Part shown: positions 16,053-24,299 of the stretch, one piece after another
Numbering within the stretch: position 1 is the stretch's first letter
Layout: each line of letters begins with the position of its first letter
Source: Hyphomicrobiales bacterium
GTDB taxonomy: Bacteria; Pseudomonadota; Alphaproteobacteria; Rhizobiales; Rhizobiaceae
Length of the DNA stretch: 33,287 bases
Direction: 5' to 3'
Assembly (NCBI GenBank): GCA_900472925.1
Contig: UCJU01000019.1
Span: 191,598-224,884 of the forward strand
Made by a program: the position numbers and the translations under genes
Notes under the pieces: model-generated
Told to the model about the DNA's origin: nothing
The model's database searches: none
Seen by the model: only the letters and a program-made list of their open reading frames with translations

Positions 16053-17246
16053 TCAATTAGGCAGGTTGAAAACGCGTATGTGATCTTCGAACGAAAAACT
16101 GACGGGTACATTCATGGGTTTTCCCTGAAGAGCATTCAGGGCAGCATCCGCCAGGCGATGCGCCAGGCCGAAACTCACCTTGAAGCCACCAGTCAGTGCA
16201 AGCACGCGCGGATGATCGGGGTGCGGACCGACCATCGGATCACGTCCGATAGCCTTGGGGCGCAAACCCGCCCAACGTTCTATAATGGCAGCGTTGCCGA
16301 GCGAAGGAACGATCTGCAGAGCCTGCGCGATGAGCACGTCCAGCTTTTCATCGGTTGTCAGGGCGTCGTCGAAATCCTCTTCGCTAGTGCTGCCGATGGC
16401 AACAGTCCCATCTTCATGCGGCACGACGTAAAGACCGCTCAGAAACACGACAGGCATTGAGGGATGGGCGTCGGCTTGCAACAACGCAGCCTGCCCTTTG
16501 ACGGGCACACCAAGCTTTGCGCCCGAAGGTAAGCCCGACGCGTCCGCCAGAAGCGGAAATGAGTGATGCCCGGCACAGACCATGGCATGACCGAAGCGAA
16601 TCCGCTGGCCATCGATCAAACTTGCTATTCCATTGGCATCCAATGTTGCCACACCGCATTTTTCCACGACGCGCACATGCTTTGCGCGCCGCAGATATTC
16701 TTTCAGCATTGCAATCAAGGCCCGCGGAGAAACCTTGGCGGCGAAGGTATCGTGGACGAAGCCCGCCTCGCCTGCTGCCGCATCCACCCATCCAGTGACG
16801 GGCGGCGCATCCAGCAGATGCCAGTGGAACTGTCGACCACCTTGATCCCAATTCGTGAGAGCATCCCGTTGATGCCGTTCCGCGATCGACCGCAAATGCG
16901 GTTTCGGCAGCGGGATCAACCGCCCGCATCGCCTGTAGCCTGCCGACAAGCCGGTTTCAGCCTCCAGAGCTGCGATCTCGGCCTCGAGACTGAGCAGGGC
17001 ATCGAATTGAAATTGTTTCTTATCGGACCATCGGTCCGGCATATGCGGCATCAATGCACCGAGAAGGCCGCCGCTGGCACCGCTTCCGATTTCGTCGGCA
17101 TCCACCAGCAGCGTGTCAATGCCCAGTCGTTCCGCCTTGACCGCAGCCCACAGTCCCATGATGCCACCACCGATGATCAGCATCGAGACGCTCGATGGCA
17201 AAGATGATTGACCTGTCTGCCGGGGAAGACTATCGGCTTGAACCAT
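16053..17246 (-). CDS. FAD-dependent oxidoreductase of the DAO/MnmC1-like family
   Basis: This 397-residue flavoprotein has an N-terminal dinucleotide-binding loop GGGIMG (26-31), then the DADEIGSGASGGLLGALMPH stretch of the D-amino-acid oxidase/glycine oxidase fold. C-terminally come ERWAGLRPKAIGRDPMVG and LTGGFKVSFGLAHRLAD. It lies head-to-head with mnmD, and in E. coli the same two activities are fused in MnmC. The FAD half (MnmC1) removes the carboxymethyl group of cmnm5s2U in the tRNA wobble base, so this gene may encode a free-standing MnmC1. A generic amino-acid oxidase is the alternative. The chosen start (17246) shares its CATG with the mnmD start; in-frame starts at 17267 and 17183 are possible. 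It is also the first gene of the minus-strand run that leads to the ureide enzymes. Confidence 0.75.
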   Translation of the reverse strand: MVQADSLPRQTGQSSLPSSVSMLIIGGGIMGLWAAVKAERLGIDTLLVDADEIGSGASGGLLGALMPHMPDRWSDKKQFQFDALLSLEAEIAALEAETGLSAGYRRCGRLIPLPKPHLRSIAERHQRDALTNWDQGGRQFHWHLLDAPPVTGWVDAAAGEAGFVHDTFAAKVSPRALIAMLKEYLRRAKHVRVVEKCGVATLDANGIASLIDGQRIRFGHAMVCAGHHSFPLLADASGLPSGAKLGVPVKGQAALLQADAHPSMPVVFLSGLYVVPHEDGTVAIGSTSEEDFDDALTTDEKLDVLIAQALQIVPSLGNAAIIERWAGLRPKAIGRDPMVGPHPDHPRVLALTGGFKVSFGLAHRLADAALNALQGKPMNVPVSFSFEDHIRVFNLPN

Positions 17247-17973
17247 GACACATCCCAACGAAAACACACCGGCACGTGCCGGTTCAAATATGCTGGATTG
17301 GCGAGAGGGCGATATGCCCTATTCGCTGGCTTTTGGCGACCATTTTTATTGCCAGACGGACGGGCGGCAGGAATGCAGCCATGTTTCGCTGGCTGGCAAT
17401 GGGCTGCCGGAGCGCTGGGAAACGGCGCAGGGAACATTCCGCATCGGTGAACTCGGCTTCGGCACTGCGCTGAATTTGTGTGAGACATGGCGACAATGGA
17501 AACTTCACCGCCCCGCAAACACCAAGCTGCATTTCGTGTCCTTCGAACTCTATCCGATGACAGCACGTGAGTTGGACCGCGCCCTGTCCCACTGGCCGCA
17601 ACTGGATGAAGAGCGCAAAGCGTTTGTTGCGCAGTGGCCTTCAGACCCCGAGGGCTGGGTTGACATCACATTGGATGAACAGACACGGCTGACGGTCTTT
17701 TGCGGCGACGCCATGCAGGGGATCATCCAGAGCACCGATACATTCGATGCCTGGTATCTCGATGGCTTCGCGCCCTCGAAGAACCCGGACATGTGGTCGC
17801 AGGATATCATGTCGGCGCTGTTTGAGAAGACCGCTTCCGGCGGGACCTTTGCGACATTTGCGGCGGCAGGCTTCGTGCGGCGCAATCTGGGAACCGCTGG
17901 CTTTACGGTCGAGCGTCGGCCCGGCTTTGCGGGAAAACGGGAAATGCTCTGCGGCATAAAGCCCGTCTCATAA
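17245..17973 (+). CDS. mnmD: MnmD, tRNA nm5(s2)U34 methyltransferase (DUF752)
   Basis: This 242-residue SAM-dependent methyltransferase corresponds to the N-terminal half of E. coli MnmC. It methylates nm5(s2)U to mnm5(s2)U at the wobble position. Visible marks are FGDHFYCQTDG, the SAM-binding loop GELGFGTALN (about 68-77), FVSFELYPM and the family-specific DGFAPSKNPDMWS near residue 173. It stands alone rather than fused to the FAD domain. The divergent FAD gene begins on the complementary strand within the same four bases (CATG, 17244-17247). No strong Shine-Dalgarno precedes the ATG, and the true start may be the later methionine at NMLDWREGD. A 16-bp perfect palindrome lies inside codons 8-13. 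Confidence 0.88.
   Translation: MTHPNENTPARAGSNMLDWREGDMPYSLAFGDHFYCQTDGRQECSHVSLAGNGLPERWETAQGTFRIGELGFGTALNLCETWRQWKLHRPANTKLHFVSFELYPMTARELDRALSHWPQLDEERKAFVAQWPSDPEGWVDITLDEQTRLTVFCGDAMQGIIQSTDTFDAWYLDGFAPSKNPDMWSQDIMSALFEKTASGGTFATFAAAGFVRRNLGTAGFTVERRPGFAGKREMLCGIKPVS
17268..17283. promoter_or_regulatory. Perfect 16-bp palindrome between/within divergent gene starts
   Basis: ACCGGCACGTGCCGGT is fully self-complementary. It lies 20 bp inside mnmD and about 21 bp upstream of the FAD gene start. In that position a bound protein could control the leftward promoter. About half an occurrence of a 16-bp perfect palindrome is expected by chance in a window this long, so the site is only a candidate. 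Confidence 0.3.
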
Positions 17974-17975
17974 CG

Positions 17976-18001
17976 AAAAAAGCCCGGACAGATATCCGGG
18001 C
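17976..18001 (-). terminator. Rho-independent terminator of rhlE, probably bidirectional
   Basis: GCCCGGA (17982-17988) pairs with TCCGGGC (17995-18001) around a 6-nt loop. On the minus strand the stem runs into six T (complement of A17976-17981), ideal for ending rhlE. On the plus strand, where mnmD stops 2 bp before it, only GTTTCC follows, so termination there would be weaker. Confidence 0.88.
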
Positions 18002-18026
18002 GTTTCCTAATTCAGATCAGACCTGA

Positions 18027-19562
18027 TCAGCCGCGCTTGCGACCGCGACCGGCGTTGCCAGCAGGACGAGCCTGACCGGCAGGCGCGAAGGATCCAGATT
18101 TGCGTGCTGGACGACCCTGGCCACCGCGATGATTGCGGTTGCCGGCGGGCTTGCCAGCCGCGCCTTCGGAATTCGGACGCTTGAAATCCGACGTTACTTC
18201 CAGATCGTTGTCGCGTTCCACAGGTGCGAACTCGCCAGCGCGCTGACCACGGAATTCGCCGTTGCGGCGTCCGCCGTCACGCGAAGCACCGTCACGCGGG
18301 CCACGCTGCGGACGATCGCCATGGGCACGCTCGCCACGTTCACCGCCTTGACGACGTGGACCGTTTGCGTTCGCGCGGTTGCCAGCGCCGCGGTTGTTGT
18401 TGTTGCCGCGCGAAGGGCTCGACAGGCCTGCCGGACGTTCGCCGGACAGAACCGGAATTTCGATCTTCATCAGCTTTTCGATGTCATGCAGCAGACGGGT
18501 TTCATCCGGTGCGCAGAACGCAATCGCGATGCCATCAAGACCAGCACGCGCCGTACGACCGATACGGTGAACGTAAGCGTCGGCCACTTCAGGCAGATCG
18601 TAGTTGAAGACGTGGGTCACGGCTGGAATGTCGATACCGCGCGCAGCAACGTCAGTCGCAACCAGAACCTTGAATTCGCCGTCCTTGAAGCCCTTCAACG
18701 CACGTTCGCGCTGGCCCTGGCTCTTGTTGCCATGGATGGAAGCAACCTTGAATCCGATATGCTCCAGATACTTGGAAAGCTTTTCAGCGCCATGCTTGGT
18801 ACGCAGGAATACGATAGAGCGGCTATCCGGGTTTTCGTTGAGCGTCTTCTTGAGAAGCTCGGTCTTGTCGTTCTTGCCTGCAACGAAGTGAACGTACTGT
18901 TCGACCTTGTCGGCAGCCTTGCCGGGAGGCGTGACCTGAACCGTGACAGGGTTGGTCAGATAGCTGCTGGCCAGATCTGCGATGGAATTCGGCATGGTGG
19001 CCGAAAACAGAAGCGTCTGCCGTTTGGCAGGTACCATCTTGGAGATTTTGCGCAGATCATGAATGAAGCCAAGGTCCAGCATCTGGTCGGCTTCGTCGAG
19101 CACAAGGTAGGTCACCTTGGACAGCGAGATCGCATTGCGCGAGATGAGGTCGAGCAGACGGCCAGGGGTGGCAACCAGAATGTCGGTGCCCTTTTCAAGC
19201 TGCAGCTGCTGCTTGTTGATGGATGCGCCACCAACGACCTGGTTGATCTTCAAATGAGTCTTGCGCACGAAACCACGCAGGCTCTCGCCGATCTGGTTCA
19301 CGAGTTCACGTGTAGGGGCCAGAATAAGGGTGCGGGTGGTCCGGTTTGCCGGGCGATCTGGAAGCTTCAAAAGCATTTCGATGATCGGCAGGCCGAAAGC
19401 GGCCGTTTTGCCGGTGCCGGTCTGTGCAAGACCGATCATGTCGCGACCTTCCAGAAGAAGCGGAATCGCTTTTTCCTGAATAGGTGTCGGTGTGGTGTAA
19501 CCAAGCTGGGTGACGCCGGCCACGATTTTTTCGGAGAGGCCGAGTTCGCTAAAACTGGTCAA
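18027..19562 (-). CDS. rhlE: DEAD-box RNA helicase, RhlE type
   Basis: This 511-residue ATP-dependent RNA helicase acts in ribosome assembly and RNA decay. Motifs in order are the Q motif (G-Y-T-T-P-T-P-I-Q near 21-29), motif I A46-QTGTGKT53, PTRELVNQ, the DEAD box, SAT, and HRIGRTARAG in motif VI. After about residue 375 comes a low-complexity tail rich in G, R, N and Q (repeated RG and GGR), typical of RNA-binding tails of RhlE proteins. The start codon is TTG at 19560-19562. Upstream in frame there is no ATG or GTG before a TGA at 19602-19604, and AAAGG sits 8 nt before the TTG. A weak start plus a long upstream gap suggest post-transcriptional control, as in cold-induced helicases. A terminator follows directly. 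Confidence 0.94.
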   Translation of the reverse strand: MTSFSELGLSEKIVAGVTQLGYTTPTPIQEKAIPLLLEGRDMIGLAQTGTGKTAAFGLPIIEMLLKLPDRPANRTTRTLILAPTRELVNQIGESLRGFVRKTHLKINQVVGGASINKQQLQLEKGTDILVATPGRLLDLISRNAISLSKVTYLVLDEADQMLDLGFIHDLRKISKMVPAKRQTLLFSATMPNSIADLASSYLTNPVTVQVTPPGKAADKVEQYVHFVAGKNDKTELLKKTLNENPDSRSIVFLRTKHGAEKLSKYLEHIGFKVASIHGNKSQGQRERALKGFKDGEFKVLVATDVAARGIDIPAVTHVFNYDLPEVADAYVHRIGRTARAGLDGIAIAFCAPDETRLLHDIEKLMKIEIPVLSGERPAGLSSPSRGNNNNRGAGNRANANGPRRQGGERGERAHGDRPQRGPRDGASRDGGRRNGEFRGQRAGEFAPVERDNDLEVTSDFKRPNSEGAAGKPAGNRNHRGGQGRPARKSGSFAPAGQARPAGNAGRGRKRG

Positions 19563-20023
19563 TAGTATACCTTTCGGGGCGCCAAAACGCTTGAACCCGG
19601 ATCAGCCTTGCTGTCCGGTTGTCTTGGCGTCAAGAACCCCGCGTGAATTGGGAACTTGTGGGTTGGAATGACTTTCTGCGCTTCAGTGCGGCTGTTATCG
19701 CCGGCTCCTGTATCAATGCGCTTTTTCCTTCATGCGTCGTATCTTTTTCGTTGACGCTGCAGCTCACGCGGCTGCCGAGGGTGAAAGCTTGACGGCTGTT
19801 TGGTCCTTTTGAAGGGAAAAGTCAAGCAAATGTTTTGAGTTTCAAGCTCTCGATGTCAATCAAACCGTTAACGTGCCATGAAAAACTATAGTTAACAAAC
19901 CCCGGCAACAGGCGTTTAAACATAGCCAATTCTGCCATTCTACAATAGTTTTCATTTACAAACGCGACGAAACGAATGTGCTGATTCTATCATAGGTCAC
20001 GGGCAGTTACGGAGAAAGTCTTG
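19563..20023. promoter_or_regulatory. 461-bp divergent control region between rhlE and the hybrid kinase
   Basis: No gene is supported here. It must hold the leftward promoter and leader of rhlE and the rightward promoter of the kinase gene. A rightward candidate is TTAACA (19892-19897), 17 nt, TTTAAA (19915-19920), about 100 bp before the kinase start. On the leftward strand a TTGACA lies near 19853-19858 but without a good -10. The part next to rhlE is GC-rich and could be a structured mRNA leader. Confidence 0.35.
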
Positions 20024-23000
20024 ATGAGTGGGGGCGGATTGCTTGAAAAAGCATGCGAAGGCGTTCGAGCGCTGGAACTGCCCGCCTGCATTAAAGACAG
20101 TCAGTTGCGTTATGTCTGCGTCAATGCGGCCTATGCAAACTTCGTTGGCCGCCCCCTCGCCTCATTCCAGAACAGGACAACGCAGGAACTGCTTGGCTCG
20201 AACGACGATCAGGAGCGGCGGGAAAAGGAGCGCCGGTCGCTGGTTTTTGCAACGGAAGAGGTGATCCAGTGCAAAGGCATCAGTTCAGACGAAAGCTACC
20301 CTGTAAAATGCGAACGGTTTGAAACCGAAGACGGCGCCTTGTTCCTGTTCGAGATATTCGAGACGATGCCGTCTGTTCCCGCGCATACCCAAGCCGATGA
20401 GAACGAGACATGGATCGGCAAGAATGTTCTCGATCTGCTCGATGTGGCTGTTGCGGTCTATGATACCAACGACAAGCTGATGTATTCGAATGAGCGGTTT
20501 GAGACGTTATACTCTCATCTCAACCTTGATTGGCAGCCTGGACTTGATCTGAAGACAGTTGTCGCCGCGTTCCGTGACTTCGTCGTCAAGGTCAGAAACC
20601 CGAGTGAGCCTGAGCGCGCGGCATGGCTGGAGGCGAAGCTTGCAGAATCCCGCGAGCCCTACTCCGAATTCACCGAAGAGATGAGCGACGGGCGCTTCAT
20701 ACGCTTCATCAACAAGCGGCTCGAAAACGGTATACTGGTCGCGCTTCGCATCGACGTCAGCGACGTCAAAGCAAAAGAAATTCTGCTGGAAAAGCACACG
20801 CGTGAAAACTGGCTCTTCCGGGAAGCGCTTGAGCGTGTGCCCGTTGCCGTCTTCATGCTGGATAGTGAACGTCGCCTGACCTATGCGAACGAATCCTACG
20901 AAACACTGTGGCGCGAGCCCCGCGAGAAATATTACGGACTGACGGAATCGCAAATCTTCGTCCACGAAGGCGAACGTTTCCGAAAAGAGAACGATCACGT
21001 TCTCCAGACCGGCGAGGAACTGCAGAAAACCGAAGAAATCCTGCTGAATGACGGCACGTCCGTGCCGACGATCATCAGGGTTGGCCGGATGATAAGCGCC
21101 GATAAAGAACCCTATCTGATCGGCTCCGTAACCGATACCACGCCGCTGATGGAGCAAAAACAGGCTCTGCTTGCCGCACGAAACGAGGCCGAGAAGCTTC
21201 ACGCAGAGGTGCAGTCGATCCTTGATTCGCTTCCTGTCGGGGTGATGTTGCTGGGATCGGACCTGACGATCGAATATGCCAACAAGTGCTTTTACGATCT
21301 ATGGGAAGTCGAAGATCAGATCGATCTCGTTGGGCAGCCCTATCGGCGCTATATGCAACTGGGTTACGAAAGCGGCAAATACGTTTTCGGCGATATCAGT
21401 TTTGAGGATGCCTGCCGCGACCGCATCAACCGTCTGAACATGATCAATGGCCACACCTCTCGGGAAATCGAGAGCAAGGCTGGCAAGTTCACGATACTTT
21501 CCAAGCAGCGAATAGCCGGAAACAAGATTCTCATCACCTTTTCCGACAGCACCGCCGTTCGCGCCCGTGACAAGGAAATCAACGCTGCCCGGCGCGAATT
21601 GCAGCGTGTCGGCGAATATATGCAGGATGCGACACGCGTCATGGCGCAGGGGCTCGCTCTGGTTCAAAACGGCGAGATCATCATGTCGAATGATGCGATG
21701 GCATGCATGTTCGATGTCCCGGCGGAGCTTGTTGTCGCGGGCAAGAGCTGGCTGCCATTCTTCGCCCATTGTGCGGACCGCGGCGACTTTGGCGATGCGG
21801 AAAATGCCGAAGCGACCCGTTCGGAGTTGATGGACAACGTTGCCGCTGGCAAGCCCTTTTCTACGCTCATTCACATCGATGGGAAGCGCTGGCTGAGCGT
21901 AGAAGCGACCATCAGTGCCAGCGAATATTGGCTTGTGATCGTGACCGACGTCACCGAGATGAAACAGAGAGAAGCCGAGCTCGAGGGCTTGCTGGCGCGC
22001 GCCAAAGCCGCCGACAAGGCAAAGTCCGAATTCCTGGCAAATATGAGCCACGAGATCCGAACGCCCATGAACGGCGTCCTCGGCATGGCGGAACTGCTAG
22101 CCAAATCCAAGCTCGACACCCGACAGAGAACATTCACGGATGTCATCGTGAAATCCGGCAATGCGCTGCTGACCATCATCAACGACATTCTGGATTTCTC
22201 AAAGATCGATGCCGGTCAGATGACGCTGCGCAGCACGACATTCGACGCAGCAGAAGCCGTTGAGGATGTCGCGTCGCTTCTATCGTCGCAGGCGATGGAC
22301 AAGAATATCGAACTCATTGTTCGGGTTGATCCGTCAATCCAACATCTGGTCAGCGGTGACGCAGGCCGCTTCCGCCAGATAGCAACGAACCTTATCGGAA
22401 ACGCCATCAAGTTCACCGAAAAGGGCCATGTGCTGATAGAACTCGCTGCCCAGAGTGTCGATGACAGCGAACTCATCATGAGCTTGCGCGTCAAGGACAC
22501 GGGTGTCGGCATTGCGCAACATCAGTTGAACCGCATTTTCGAAAAATTCAATCAGGCAGATACGTCCTCGACACGACGCCACGAAGGCACCGGTCTCGGC
22601 CTTGCAATAACCGTGGCACTTGTTGGGCTTTTCGGCGGAAAAGTGGATGTGGAAAGCGTGGTGGGCCAAGGTTCCACCTTTACCGTCACCTTGCCGTTGC
22701 GGATTGTTGGAAATCGGTCCGAGCAAAATGCCGGCCCTATCGACGCGAAAAAAGTCAGCGTCCTCGTTATCGACGACAATGCGGTGAACCGGCAGATATT
22801 GACCGAACAACTGACCAGTTGGGGTGTCGACAGCTATGCGGCAGCCAGCGGCCCGGCGGGTTTGGCCATTCTCGAAGAAGCCGCATTGATCGGTTTCGAT
22901 ATCGACTCAATCATTCTGGATTGTCACATGCCTGAAATGGATGGGGTGCTGGTAGCGCGTTCCATAAGAAGCGATCCCAGGCTTGGCGATACGGCAATCG

Positions 23001-23683
23001 TCTTCCTGACATCGATGGATTCGGCCCATCACGAGCACGACATCCAGTTCGACGCACATCTCATGAAGCCGGTGCGCGCCAGACTTTTGCGTAAAACGCT
23101 GACGGACGTCGTCCGGACACGCCGCTCTCAACGTGCGTCGCAGGACCAACTCGGCGGCTCGCAGTTACCTACACAGGTCAAGAAACGCTCCGATATCAGT
23201 AATCGCGCGGTCGCTGGCGTCCCCAAAGAGACTGACAACACCCCTGTAACAGAGATGCGGCGCAGCTCAGGATCGCTGGATATCCTGATTGCCGAGGACA
23301 ATGACGTCAACCAGATCGTCTTCACCCAGATTCTCCAGCAAACCAATCTTGATTTCCGGATTGTCAGCAATGGAAAAAAGGCGGTCGAAAGCTGGAGAAA
23401 CGAAAGACCCTCCATCATTTTGATGGATGTTTCCATGCCCGTTATGAACGGTCATCAGGCCACTCAGGCTATTCGCGCAGAAGAGAAGACCATGGCGAGT
23501 GGAACGCGTGTTCCGATCATCGGCGTTACCGCAAATGCGCAGGACAGCGACCGCGATCTTTGCCTTTCCGTGGGGATGGATGATTATCTTTCAAAGCCCA
23601 TCAGCCCCGAACTGCTTCAGGCAAAAATAGATAAATGGCTGATGAGATCGCCGCACATCACGGCAGATTCGAAGTCGAACTAA
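20024..23683 (+). CDS. Soluble multi-PAS hybrid sensor histidine kinase with two receiver domains
   Basis: This 1219-residue protein has no membrane segment or signal peptide, so it senses a cytoplasmic signal. The N-terminal 640 or so residues hold about four to five PAS-like repeats; marks include DVAVAVYDTNDKLMYSN, VPVAVFMLDSERRLTYAN and LPVGVMLLGSDLTIEYAN. The kinase core has the H-box MSHEIRTPMNG (H676), the N-box NLIGNAIKF, DTGVGI and GTGLGLAI. Two receiver domains follow: the first has IDDN and D966 in LDCHMPEMDG, the second has AEDN and D1135 in MDVSMPVMNG. No Hpt domain is seen, so phosphate must go to an Hpt protein encoded elsewhere. GGAG lies 9 nt before the ATG at 20024; TTG at 20021 is an alternative start. 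No partner regulator is adjacent. Confidence 0.94.
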   Translation: MSGGGLLEKACEGVRALELPACIKDSQLRYVCVNAAYANFVGRPLASFQNRTTQELLGSNDDQERREKERRSLVFATEEVIQCKGISSDESYPVKCERFETEDGALFLFEIFETMPSVPAHTQADENETWIGKNVLDLLDVAVAVYDTNDKLMYSNERFETLYSHLNLDWQPGLDLKTVVAAFRDFVVKVRNPSEPERAAWLEAKLAESREPYSEFTEEMSDGRFIRFINKRLENGILVALRIDVSDVKAKEILLEKHTRENWLFREALERVPVAVFMLDSERRLTYANESYETLWREPREKYYGLTESQIFVHEGERFRKENDHVLQTGEELQKTEEILLNDGTSVPTIIRVGRMISADKEPYLIGSVTDTTPLMEQKQALLAARNEAEKLHAEVQSILDSLPVGVMLLGSDLTIEYANKCFYDLWEVEDQIDLVGQPYRRYMQLGYESGKYVFGDISFEDACRDRINRLNMINGHTSREIESKAGKFTILSKQRIAGNKILITFSDSTAVRARDKEINAARRELQRVGEYMQDATRVMAQGLALVQNGEIIMSNDAMACMFDVPAELVVAGKSWLPFFAHCADRGDFGDAENAEATRSELMDNVAAGKPFSTLIHIDGKRWLSVEATISASEYWLVIVTDVTEMKQREAELEGLLARAKAADKAKSEFLANMSHEIRTPMNGVLGMAELLAKSKLDTRQRTFTDVIVKSGNALLTIINDILDFSKIDAGQMTLRSTTFDAAEAVEDVASLLSSQAMDKNIELIVRVDPSIQHLVSGDAGRFRQIATNLIGNAIKFTEKGHVLIELAAQSVDDSELIMSLRVKDTGVGIAQHQLNRIFEKFNQADTSSTRRHEGTGLGLAITVALVGLFGGKVDVESVVGQGSTFTVTLPLRIVGNRSEQNAGPIDAKKVSVLVIDDNAVNRQILTEQLTSWGVDSYAAASGPAGLAILEEAALIGFDIDSIILDCHMPEMDGVLVARSIRSDPRLGDTAIVFLTSMDSAHHEHDIQFDAHLMKPVRARLLRKTLTDVVRTRRSQRASQDQLGGSQLPTQVKKRSDISNRAVAGVPKETDNTPVTEMRRSSGSLDILIAEDNDVNQIVFTQILQQTNLDFRIVSNGKKAVESWRNERPSIILMDVSMPVMNGHQATQAIRAEEKTMASGTRVPIIGVTANAQDSDRDLCLSVGMDDYLSKPISPELLQAKIDKWLMRSPHITADSKSN

Positions 23684-23685
23684 AA

Positions 23686-23712
23686 CGCCGCCTGAGAATA
23701 TCCCACGCGGCG
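23686..23712. terminator. Possible convergent terminator between kinase and doxX genes
   Basis: CGCCGC (23686-23691) can pair with GCGGCG (23707-23712) over a 15-nt loop. On the minus strand the stem is followed by TTTT, so it may end the doxX transcript. The long loop makes it weak. Confidence 0.4.
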
Positions 23713-23737
23713 CTCGAAATCTGAGATTTTTCAGCGG

Positions 23738-24127
23738 TTAGCGACGCTGGCCGTCCGCAGAGAACGCACCTGGGCCAGCAAAGACCAGGTAAAGGAAAAT
23801 GAAGCAGAAAAGAATGGCCGCATCGCCACCGTTCAAAGCCGGGAAGAAGCTTTTCGGTGCATGCGCCATGAAGTAGGCAACGGCCATCTGACCCGAGAGA
23901 ATGAACGCGACAGGGCGGGTGAAAAGTCCGACGAGAATGAGCAGACCGCCAACCAACTCAAGAAGAGCGGCAACCAGCAACATTGTCGGAAGAGAACCTT
24001 CCATCTGCGACGCAGGGAAACCGAACAGTTTCTGCGTACCGTGCTCGATGAACAAGAGTGCCGTGATGATGCGCAGCGCAGCCAATGCGTAGGGCTGGTA
24101 GCGCGATAGTCTTTCAAAAAATGCCAT
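23738..24127 (-). CDS. DoxX-family membrane protein
   Basis: This 129-residue protein has four hydrophobic helices and belongs to the DoxX/YphA-like group. The family motif near the first helix, LRIITALLFIEHGTQKLFGF, is clear, as is ELVGGLLILVGLFTRPVAF. Named for a subunit of an archaeal quinol oxidase, most bacterial members have no defined role; some help with redox balance or thiol stress. AGGA lies 10 nt before the ATG. It is a single gene, convergent with the hybrid kinase; the gap upstream (24128-24299) holds its promoter region and the end of the MFS pseudogene. Confidence 0.87.
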   Translation of the reverse strand: MAFFERLSRYQPYALAALRIITALLFIEHGTQKLFGFPASQMEGSLPTMLLVAALLELVGGLLILVGLFTRPVAFILSGQMAVAYFMAHAPKSFFPALNGGDAAILFCFIFLYLVFAGPGAFSADGQRR

Positions 24128-24299
24128 TTTATTTTGTCCTTATAAAGCAGGTTCGACCGAACGATCTTCAAAACCTAACTGGAAAATGCAACTATCCGAG
24201 ATACACGTTTTCAGGCTGAAAACAACAGGCTAGCCCGCCGATTCACAAAGGGTACAAACTATCGTGATCGGCTTTTTGAAAGCGTGGAATTTCGCCACC

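Noticed and set aside
18129..19565. 478-codon plus-strand frame opposite rhlE
   Set aside because: Mirror of the helicase codons; the helicase motifs on the minus strand are complete.
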